Assembly (NCBI RefSeq): GCF_037325665.1
Contig: NC_090248.1
Coordinates: 26,294,878-26,358,877, forward strand
Direction of reading: 5' to 3'
Origin: Littorina saxatilis
Lineage: Eukaryota > Mollusca > Gastropoda > Littorinimorpha > Littorinidae
DNA length: 64,000 nucleotides
The notes under the pieces are model-generated. The model had not been told where the DNA came from. It did no database searches and saw nothing but the letters and a program-made list of their open reading frames with translations. Positions within the stretch are counted from its first letter, which is position 1; every line of letters starts with the position of its first letter. Shown in pieces: positions 55,621 to 64,000 of this stretch. The position numbers and the translations under genes are program-made.

Positions 55621-55764
55621 GACCACAGACCTGTACTGTCCAGGCTTTTGTTTTGGTTAAAGAGCATCTTTCCACTTGGACACGTACCGAACATCCACAG
55701 CCTGGATGCTTTCTGTGCAGAGTGGTCGTTTCTTGAAGATGTCATTTTCGCAGGCACGCTCGAA

Positions 55765-55837
55765 ACACACGCACGCACACACACAAACACACACACACAC
55801 ACACACACACACGCTCACATACACACACACACACGCT

Positions 55838-55870
<33 letters not shown>

Positions 55871-55992
55871 GCTCACATACACATACACACACACGCTCAC
55901 ATACACACACACAAACACACAAACACACACACACACACACACACACACGCTCACATACACCCAGACACACACACACACACACACGCTCACAT

Positions 55993-56023
<31 letters not shown>

Positions 56024-56092
56024 CACACACACACACACACACGCTCACATACACACACACACACGCTCACATACACACACACACACACACAC
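55765..56092. repeat. Compound CA repeat with GCTCACATACA units
   Basis: CA runs broken by about eight regularly repeated GCTCACATACA motifs. Long frames in it are artefacts. Confidence 0.95.
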
Positions 56093-56300
56093 AATTTTCG
56101 CAGATTGACATACTGTGTGTCAGTTACAAAATGAATCAGAAAAACAAAATCTGCAGGAACATGTCCTGCAGGTGGAACGATGCTCTCATCCCATGTACAA
56201 GCCTGGGCAGATCTATGGTCAGTGTACAGGGTCGTTTACATACAAGGGAGAGGAGCTAACATTAAAGTTGAGTGTCTTTTTATAATATCAATGTCAATAA

Positions 56301-56607
56301 AACGGTAGTTCAGTTGGCAGAGCACTGGACTTGTGATCGTAGGGTCGCAGGTTCGAATCCGGGCCGGGACGGACACGGGTCAACTTTATGCTCAGAATCA
56401 GAGACGGTATTCATGTTCCAGCCCCGTGTCTCTACTCTGGCACGTAAAAGGCCTCGGTCATTCTGCCATGACTCGAGTGTATTTGACTGATTACACCTAA
56501 ACACGCATACACCTGGGTAGCGCGACTAGCTGCTAGCTCTCTGCTGGGAGGAAAGCGACCCGAATTTCCATGCGATGTGACACTAAATTAATGAAAATAA
56601 AATAAAA
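56301..56607 (+). mobile_element. tRNA-derived SINE (family 3)
   Basis: A box TAGTTCAGTTGGCAGAGC and B box GGTTCGAATCC, then a body (GTGTCTCTACTCTGGCACG … GGAAAGCGACCCGAATTTCC) and an A-rich tail. Unlike the other two SINE families here. Confidence 0.8.
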
Positions 56608-57374
56608 ACAAGTCGCGTAAGGCGAAAATACAATATTTAGTCAAGTAGCTGTCGAACTCACAGAATGAAACTGAACGCAATGCCATTTTACTCGTAGCAT
56701 CGTCAGGCCACCGCTCATGGCAAAGGCAGTGAAATTGACAAGAAGAGCGGGGTAGTAGTTGCGCTAAGAAGGATAGCACGCTTTTCTGTACCTCTCTTTG
56801 TTTTAACTTTCTGAGCGTGTTTTTAATCCAAACATATCATATCTATATGTTTTTGGAATCAGGAACCGACAAGGAATAAGATGAAAGTGTTTTTAAATTG
56901 ATTTGGACAATTTAATTTTGATAATAATTTTTATATATTTAATTTTCAGAGCTTGTTTTTAATCCAAATATAACATATTTATATGTTTTTGGAATCAGCA
57001 AATGATGGAGAATAAGATAAACGTAAATTTGGAGCGTTTTATAAATTTTTATTTTTTTTTACAATTTTCCGATTTTTAATGACCAAAGTCATTAATTAAT
57101 TTTTAAGCCACCAAGCTGAAATGCAATACCGAACCCCGGGCTTCGTCGAAGATTACTTGACCAAAATTTGAACCAATTTGGTTGAAAAATGAGGGCGTGA
57201 CAGTGCCGCCTCAACTTTCACGAAAAGCCGGATATGACGTCATCAAAGATATTTATCAAAAAAATGAAAAAAATGTTCGGGGATTTCATACCCAGGAACT
57301 CTCATGTCAAATTTCATAAAGATCGGTCCAGTAGTTTAGTCTGAATCGCTCTACACACACACACAGACAGACAG

Positions 57375-57408
<34 letters not shown>

Positions 57409-57475
57409 CACGACCCTCGTCTCGATTCCCCCCTCTACGTTAAAATATTTAGTCAAAACTTGACTAAATATAATG
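56608..57475. repeat. Large non-autonomous repeat, 'AAGTCGCGTAAGG' family
   Basis: Begins AACAAGTCGCGTAAGGCG…ATATTTAGTCAAGT and ends AATATTTAGTCAA.ACTTGACTAAATATA. The inside has AT-rich TTTTTAATCCAAA.ATA duplicates, GACGTCATCAAAGATATTTATC, and a CA run. No coding capacity. Other copies: 26372-26615, an old one at 62820-63130, and the start of one at 63945-64000. Confidence 0.75.
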
Positions 57476-57507
57476 AAACGCTCCAGTTAAGGGCAGAATA
57501 TACGTGC

Positions 57508-57708
57508 GCAGTTTCAGCGGCAAAGACGACGCACTGCATATTATTGATGCTGCGATAGGGATTATGACGAGTACTTGGCCTGTTTTTCTTTCACGCAACG
57601 TGTAGCAGGCTGGGATAATCTGCAGTGCGTCGTCTGTCTTGCTGAAGTTACATAGGTGAGCGCCGGGCCTTATGATACAGTTGTTACCCTTGGGTGCGCG
57701 CACGTAAA
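57508..57708. repeat. Imperfect fold-back, about 200 bp
   Basis: TACGTGCGCAGTTTCAGCGGCAAAGACGACGCACTGCA at the left is answered by TGCAGTGCGTCGTCTGTCTTGCTGAAGTTACAT … GCGCGCACGTA at the right. Confidence 0.6.
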
Positions 57709-57786
57709 CAGCGTCAGAAATAGGGTGAAACTGACAGGGTCAACGCACTTTCAACTCCATTCTCCCTGAAACGGGAGTGGGATCTA

Positions 57787-58328
57787 CCTTAAAGGTGGTC
57801 GTCTACATTTTTGCTTTTTTTCAATAATATTATGGTTAGATTTAGCTAAAAAGTTATGTCAGATGATGAATGAATCATGGGGAAAAAAGTTATAGAAAAA
57901 AAATATATGTAAAAAAAGATTTTATTTTTGGGTAGCGTGACTAACGCTTCCAATATTTTGTTTTCTGTTTGCTGAGAACATGTGCTTTGCCTAAAAATAC
58001 TGACCAACCAAATTCATGTCACTATGCTTATAGCCACGCCCAAACAAGTGCAGCAACAGTTTGACACTGGAGCGCTGTCCACGCTTTTTTTTTAAACGCA
58101 CGAAATGCACGGGATTTGAGAGGAGTTTTGCGCTTGGCATTTTCCAAATAAGGATATCCTACTATGAGTACTACGCTGGAATACTACAATGAATTTTCAA
58201 ACGGCTACACTGGCTTCGTCTTTCCTGATCGAAAGGGGGTGTATTGTTGATAATTGTAGATAATAGACTCTGCATTTTAATGGTCAAATGGCGATTTCGG
58301 AAAAAAATGTAGACAAGGACCTTTAAAG
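57787..58328. mobile_element. Non-autonomous inverted-repeat element
   Basis: CCTTAAAGGTGGTCGTCTACATTTTT at the left; AAAAATGTAGACAAGGACCTTTAAAG at the right (about 26 bases, few mismatches). A-rich interior without a gene. GGTT units (58330-58372) follow. Confidence 0.65.
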
Positions 58329-58562
58329 ATTGGTTGGTTGGTTGGTTGGTTGGTTGGTTGGTTGGTTGGTTATTGTTGTTCATCGTTTCTTCAGCATTTT
58401 AGTGCTATTCGAGACGGAACCTTAAAAGGAACACAAGGGAAGTGTTATCTGTACACATTTAAGATGTCCTTTTTGGAGAAGTTTTCTGATGAATTTAATC
58501 TCAAGTATTCCAAAAGGGCTTTCGCTGTGATGTTCGGAAATAACTCTGTCGGGTGAAAGAGT

Positions 58563-58881
58563 TTGTTTGTTTGTTTGTTTGTTTGCTTAACGCCCAGCCG
58601 ACCACGAAGGGCCATATCAGGACGGTGCTGCTTTGACATAATTATAACGTGCGCCACACACAAGACAGAAGTCGCAGCACAGGCTTCATGTCTCACCCAG
58701 TCACATTATTCTGACACCCGGACCAACCAGTCCTAGCACTAACCCCATAATGCCAGACGCCAGGCGGAGCAGCCACTAGATTGCCAATTTTAAAGTCTTA
58801 GTATGACCCGGCCGGGGTTCGAACCCACGACCTCCCGATCACGGGGCGGACGCCTTACCACTAGGCCAACCGTGCCGGTTT
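58563..58881 (-). mobile_element. SINE family 2, complete with target duplication
   Basis: Minus-strand full copy: head with A box GGTTGGCCTAGTGGTAAGGC and B box GGTTCGAACCCC, body, and a (CAAA)n tail. Flanked by GGGTGAAAGAGT on both sides (58551-58562 and 58882-58893). Confidence 0.95.
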
Positions 58882-59169
58882 GGGTGAAAGAGTGAATACC
58901 CTTGCTTTTAGATGGACAATTAAATCCACACGTTATCTATGTCCACGTGTTTCCGACACATCCCTCGCGAGTGATTGGCCCGTGGAATGTTTGTCCCGGG
59001 AAAGCAATTAAGGGTATTCACTCTCTCACAAAGCACACAAACCAGACAGACTTATTTTCGGTATTCTTCTATAAGTGACCCCAAACACTAGCTGACGAAA
59101 CCCGTGCGGATTAAGTTATTCGAATCTGTAATCAAAAGAAAGTGCGTGCACGTTTTCACTGCTCTCCTG

Positions 59170-59332
59170 GGCAACACACACACACACACACGCACACGCA
59201 CGCACGCACACACGCACGCACGCACACACGCACGCAGGCACGCTCGCACACACGCACGCACGCACACACAAACACACACACACACACACACACGCACACA
59301 TACACATACACATACACACACACAAACACACA

Positions 59333-59385
<53 letters not shown>

Positions 59386-59400
59386 TGACACACACACACA
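59170..59400. repeat. CA repeat with CGCACGCA units
   Basis: CA and GCACGCACG runs; overlapping long frames are artefacts. Confidence 0.95.
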
Positions 59401-59654
59401 GTAGGACGCAAGGAAAACAAAGAACGCACGGAGAAAGTGCATGGATAATTTACAGTCTGCAAAGACAACCCAAACACAGCATTTTGAATTTGAATAACTG
59501 AACGTTCAAAAACTAATTTCAAGGTACTTCTGGTGTGCGGTGACATCATCCCAAACTCATTTAGCTCTGGGCGATTTAGCACCGTTTTTGGGTGTGTGTC
59601 GGGAATATCCATTTAAACACCATACACTATACTCGACAGCCCTATACTGTCCCA

Positions 59655-60235
59655 CAACAAGGTTAGTGTGTGAGGGATTCTCGCTGCTTTGACAAAGCAA
59701 AGTCAGAAAGTATGCGAACTCCCCTTTGCAAAAGCGGTCACAACATTTGAACACATCTCTCTACCTATACCTGTTTCAGCTATGTTCCTTTATCCCTTCA
59801 TCTATTTGTTAATTCATTCGTCCGTCGTTCCTCCTATCTGTCGATATGTCATCATACTTACGGTTACCATCATCGCAAAAAAAACCCTTTGATGGTTTAA
59901 TTTTATTTTCTTCACTCTCGTTCTAGCACCGGCCTTGCACTACCATTCTCATTTTAGAACTCTCACTCTGGCATCATCACTCTCACTTAGTCAGTCAACA
60001 CCACTCTCACTCACTCGAGCACCGGTCTGGCACCACCACTCTGACTTCGGCACCGGTCTGGTCACTACTATCACCACCGTTCTTTTACTGGCTCTACCAT
60101 TCTGACTCTAGCACTTTTACTCTCAATACCATTCTCAAGGTTAGTGTGTGAGTGATTCTCGCTGCTTTAAAAAAAACAAAGTCATAAAGTAGTATGCGAA
60201 CTCCCCTTTGCAAAAGCGGTCACAATATTTGATCA
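59655..60235 (+). repeat. Direct repeat pair of about 100 bp flanking a CACTCTCA-rich tract
   Basis: 59661-59752 and 60138-60232 share GGTTAGTGTGTGAG.GATTCTCGCTGCTTT … AGTATGCGAACTCCCCTTTGCAAAAGCGGTCACAA.ATTTGA. Between them (about 59925-60135) is degenerate CACTCTCA/GCACCGGTCTGGCAC DNA. Confidence 0.85.
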
Positions 60236-60955
60236 ATAAAGAAGCTAAGAAACTCCCACAGCACATATTTGCTTCACCTTCTTTGCAAAGTCAATGATAC
60301 TGACGAAATACCAAATGCAATACTTTCTTTTAAACGAAAAAGTACAAGCATTAAGAAGCGGAACATTATGCTCTACTCCTGTTACCCCGAGAAAACTTGT
60401 TATATGTAAAATGTTAAATTTTAATGTCTAATGTAAAGCGCCATGAGACTGCCATTTGGCGGTGAACAGAGCTATAAAAGAATGTTTTATTCTTCTTATT
60501 ATTATTATTAGAACCTGAAGCCGAGGTTACAAAACGTGACGTGCATGCGGTAGGCTGTATTCAATGTTTGAAAGGGAACAAACAACCGTGGGTACCCGTC
60601 CCCGCTGATGCAATTTCACTCCATCAAACACTGATAATTATAGGTCAAAGACTGAATGGACCTACATTTTAGTGTTGTTGTGTATGCACAAACTGCAGAG
60701 CACAGTCTACAGCGTTTCAGCGTTAAAAAAAATAAACTACAAGATCTGGACTGTGTCTTATTGCGGATCTCTTTTTCATGGAAATATCAAAACTCAGAGG
60801 CTATGCACTTAGAAAATATCAGAGCGTAAGCCTAGGATCTTACTTTTCTTGCCAGTTCAAGTCATTTATGAAAAGCGTGATATAGCTTACCAAACCGAAG
60901 TATTGTATAAAGGTACATGCACGCACGCACGTACGCACGCACTCACACGCATTCG

Positions 60956-60990
<35 letters not shown>

Positions 60991-61518
60991 GCGCGCGTAC
61001 GCACGTACATAGGCACGCAAAAAAAGGGGAGGAGGGCAGAGGGAGCGAGAGAGATATATGTATTACAGAGAGATACAGACAAACAGAGAGAGAGAGTAAT
61101 ATACCGACAAAGAGAGAGAGATAGAGACAGACAGACAGACAAATAGATAGGCAGGCACAGAGATGATACTGCTGTAGAATACGATAACTCTCCCAAACGA
61201 CAATACGAGAAATATGTATGCCCACTGAAGATTCTTTTCAGATCGATCCTGTATTGGCTCAGTGAAATGACTAAAATCAGTATTTTGAATAGAGACGAGA
61301 GAGAGAGAAAGTCTTGGTATTAGCGTGTTATTGGGTAATTAAAAAAAAATCAAATTGGATAGGTTTTCACGGAGAGTGCAAAACACACACAACTCAGTGT
61401 CTCCCCATCACAATCTCTAATTCGGAAGTTCTGAAACGAGCAAACAAGGTTGGAACCAAAAAAAACCAGGCAACAACTTACTAAAAGTAATGAAAATACA
61501 TGCACATTTGTCCAAGGA
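60236..61518. other. Intergenic DNA
   Basis: No gene supported. A SINE-like 3' end (AAAGCGCCATGAGACTGCCATTTGGCGG…, 60434-60510) with an ATT tail, CA units at 60957-60990, and GA/ACAG-rich DNA at 61040-61140. Confidence 0.4.
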
Positions 61519-61640
61519 TGAAGAAGAAGAAGAAGAAGAAGAAGAAGAAGAAGAAGAAGAAGAAGAAGAAGAAGAAGAAGAAGAAGAAGAAGAAGAAGAA
61601 GAAACAAAAAAAGCAACAACAAAAAAAGAAGAAGAAGAAG
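61519..61640. repeat. GAA trinucleotide repeat
   Basis: About thirty GAA units with a short interruption. Possibly a grown SINE tail. Lysine- or phenylalanine-rich frames here are artefacts. Confidence 0.95.
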
Positions 61641-61759
61641 AAGACAGTTTTTTCTTGTGACAGACGCCAAGTATCCACAACATTCGCTTTCACACCAAAG
61701 GGAAGCTAATGTTGTAATTCGCTCCTAAAGCACACGGTTTTCTCCCTTTTCCCTTGTGT

Positions 61760-61890
61760 GCCGTGTGAATGTGCGTGTGTGCGCGTTCGTGCGTGTGAGT
61801 GTGTGTGTGTGTGTGAGTGTGTGCGTGTGTGCATGCGTGCGTGCGGTCGTGCGTACATGCGTGCGTGCGTGTGTGTGTGTGTGTGTGCGT
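61760..61890. repeat. TG repeat with GTGCG units
   Basis: TG and GTGCG runs. Confidence 0.9.
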
Positions 61891-62260
61891 GCGGCGAGTC
61901 TGTTTGCAGTATTCCGGTGCGTGCGTTTTCCTTCATCCTTGATATTATCTCCAACACTTTTGTAGAATGCAGGCCGCACGATAAAAACCTTCAAATAAAA
62001 TCTAAATTCGGCGATTGGCGCTGGGTTCAGGACTCGGCCAAGCATGAAAACTGCTTTCACAAACTATTGTATAAGAGCTTGTTCGAGCCACGAATAACAT
62101 ACCCTTTACCATCAAACTCTTGATTGTAGTGATTGTTTGTGTTTTTTGCGCGTAATAATCCATTGGGCAGTTTTTCAAATCCATTTTAACATTCAGTCGA
62201 GTTTTGATTAAATCAGTGTTTTCAGATAGACTGAGAATCGACACGAAGGTGGTTTGTGTG

Positions 62261-62320
<60 letters not shown>

Positions 62321-62323
<3 letters not shown>

Positions 62324-62725
62324 CGGGGATATAGCTCAGTTGGTAGCGCGCTGGATTTGTATTCAGTTGGCCGCTGTCAGCGTGAGTTCGATCCCAGGTT
62401 CGGCGGAAATTTATTTCACAGAGTCAACTTTGTGTGCAGACTCTCTTCGGTGTCCGAACCTCCCCCCGTGTACACTACATTGGGTGTGCACGTTAAAGAT
62501 CCCACGATTGACAAAAGGGTCTTTCCTGGCAAAATTGCTTAGGCACAGTTAATAATTGTCTACCTATACCCGTGTGACTTGGAATAATAGGCCGTGAAAG
62601 GTAAATATGCGCCGACATGGCTGCAATCTACTGGCCGTATAAAATTTCATCTCACACGGCATCACTGCAGAGCGCCTAGAACTGTACCCACGGAATATGC
62701 GCGATATAAGACTCATTGATTGATT

Positions 62726-62730
<5 letters not shown>
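62321..62730 (+). mobile_element. tRNA-derived SINE, head A with body 1, (ATTG)n tail
   Basis: Full copy inserted in a TG run (TG on both sides). A box TAGCTCAGTTGGTAGCGC, B box GAGTTCGATCCC, body to GATATAAGACTC, tail ATTGATTGATTG. Best-preserved copy of its family in the window. Confidence 0.95.
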
Positions 62731-62798
<68 letters not shown>

Positions 62799-62819
62799 TG
62801 TGGATGTTAGTGGACGTGC

Positions 62820-63130
62820 ATTCATGACATTTTACATACACATTCTTCCGGACGATATCTCCGGGGATTAACTTTTTTCTCGATAAATGCCTTTGACGTC
62901 ATATCCGGTTTCAAAAAAGCGTATGCGGCACTGTGGGGACATCCGATTTGAATCAAATGGATTGGAATTTTGGTCAAACAATCTTTGACTTAGTGCGGAC
63001 GACAGGATTGCATTTCAGCTTTAAAGTTTCATTAGTTAATTAACTAATTTGTTCATTAAAATTCTAGCAATTCTTATCAATTTTGATTTTGAAATGATTG
63101 TATTGTAATCCAAATTATTTTTCGAATCCT
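62820..63130 (-). repeat. Old copy of the 'AAGTCGCGTAAGG' family
   Basis: The reverse complement of 57040-57290 aligns in order: TTTGA.GTCATATCCGG, CGGCACTGT, AATTTTGGTCAA, ATTGCATTTCAGCTT, TTAATTAA. Confidence 0.6.
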
Positions 63131-63438
63131 TCAATATATTGATATTGTCATAATTATTTACTTTGGAAATGTGCTCCAAATGAAAGGAAATCGGTCGTAT
63201 GTTCGCGTGCTTTGCGGAGATAAATCTGCGCGACCCGTCTCGCTCTTCGGATTTCGGCTAGCCAAGCCTAATTAGTTATGTTGATGACTGATTACGGGTT
63301 TAAGTGTTGATTTTTTAGTTTCAAGATGACACTGAGACTGACTAATTAATGCTTTGATATCGCTTCATGCCACTTGATTGTTTTGGATTTTTTTTTTAAC
63401 CTCTGTCGGCATTTTGAAGTCGCGCGCGCTCGCTTGAG

Positions 63439-63477
<39 letters not shown>

Positions 63478-63545
63478 ATACACATACACACCATACACAC
63501 ACAGACACACAGACACACAGACACACACACACCATACACACACAC
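63439..63545. repeat. CA repeat
   Basis: CA units with CATACACA and GACACA variants; the small transposon at 63546 inserted in it. Confidence 0.95.
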
Positions 63546-63802
63546 CAGGGCCGGACTAGGCGAAGAGGAGGGGAGGGGGGGTTGCCAGTGGTGGTCCAGG
63601 GGGATGTTCCCCCTGGCAGGGTCAAGGGCAGAGCCCCTTGTGGGGGTCAGGGGGCGAAGCCCCCTGAAGCTGATGGGTAGGTCATATTCTGAGATAGGAA
63701 AATGGTCGCTCCTTTCATGAAACGGCATAAAATAAACAATAATAATTTTTTTTAAAATAAGTGAGGTACAACCCCCATAACACCCCCGGTAGTCCGGCCC
63801 TG
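63546..63802. mobile_element. Small transposon with CAGGGCCGGACTA ends
   Basis: Ends CAGGGCCGGACTA and TAGTCCGGCCCTG, flanked by CACAC on both sides inside a CA repeat. The interior has G/C runs (GGGGGCGAAGCCCCC-like). Same family as 20930-21364. Confidence 0.85.
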
Positions 63803-63880
63803 CACACACACGTACATACACACACACACACATACACACACACACGTACACACACACACTCACACACACACACACACACA

Positions 63881-63947
<67 letters not shown>

Positions 63948-64000
63948 TTTAACATAGAGGGGGAATCGAGACGAGGGTCGTGGTGTATGTGTGTGTGTGT
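63803..64000. repeat. CA repeat and start of another 'AAGTCGCGTAAGG'-family copy
   Basis: CA run to 63945, then ACATAGAGGGGGAATCGAGACGAGGGTCGTGGTG, the reverse complement of 57407-57445. The element runs out of the window. Confidence 0.75.

Noticed and set aside
55480-56259. 259-codon histidine/threonine-rich frame
   Set aside because: Driven by the CA repeat and a SINE.
59088-59612. 174-codon cysteine/valine-rich frame
   Set aside because: CA/TG repeat read in frame.
61500-61709. Poly-lysine/poly-serine frames
   Set aside because: GAA microsatellite.
62330-62402. tRNA gene
   Set aside because: The A and B boxes belong to a SINE head: mismatched arms, long conserved body and tail, and repeated copies at 15711 and 19449.

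Overview
This window looks like chromosomal DNA of a marine gastropod mollusc. That is inferred from intron-bearing animal genes, several tRNA-derived SINE families, very abundant CA/CT microsatellites and the style of the repeats; I could not search a database. Most of the 64 kb is mobile DNA. I can support three host genes. (1) The last three exons of SUMF1, the formylglycine-generating enzyme, lie on + at 10338-11643 and end in a KDEL tetrapeptide. (2) A SETMAR-type histone lysine methyltransferase lies on - at 16329-17950, with a possible extra first exon at 21378-21577. (3) A two-exon gene for a secreted glycine-rich protein lies on - at 27008-29041.

Layout: 1-4288 is a much decayed DIRS-like (tyrosine recombinase) retroelement. 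4284-10071 is a Ty3/gypsy-class LTR element with integrase ahead of reverse transcriptase (Gmr1-like order); both appear to lie in a SUMF1 intron. 14-24 kb holds SETMAR, SINEs, small inverted-repeat transposons and a LINE RNase H remnant. 24.6-27 kb holds a threefold repeated segment and a weak candidate transcript. 27-30 kb is the glycine-rich gene. 30720-32237 is a Tc1-like transposon with perfect terminal inverted repeats and an uninterrupted transposase.

34398-48612 is one nested complex: a young minus-strand Ty3/gypsy element whose 3' LTR was split by a 4.5-kb THAP-encoding P-like DNA transposon. The 8-bp target duplication is confirmed by the uninterrupted other LTR. The P-like element itself carries a SINE and smaller repeats. 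48.6-64 kb has no gene I can support. It holds minisatellites, a piggyBac-like TTAA element stuffed with a 1.5-kb polypyrimidine satellite, a repeat rich in nuclear-receptor half-site motifs, more SINEs and a large non-autonomous repeat family seen at several places.

How the parts relate: the three host genes act in unrelated processes (sulfatase activation in the ER, chromatin methylation, a secreted structural or defence protein) and show no operon-like link. The main story is layered transposition in introns and intergenic DNA, including one case where a transposon may have supplied the promoter and first exon of the SETMAR gene.
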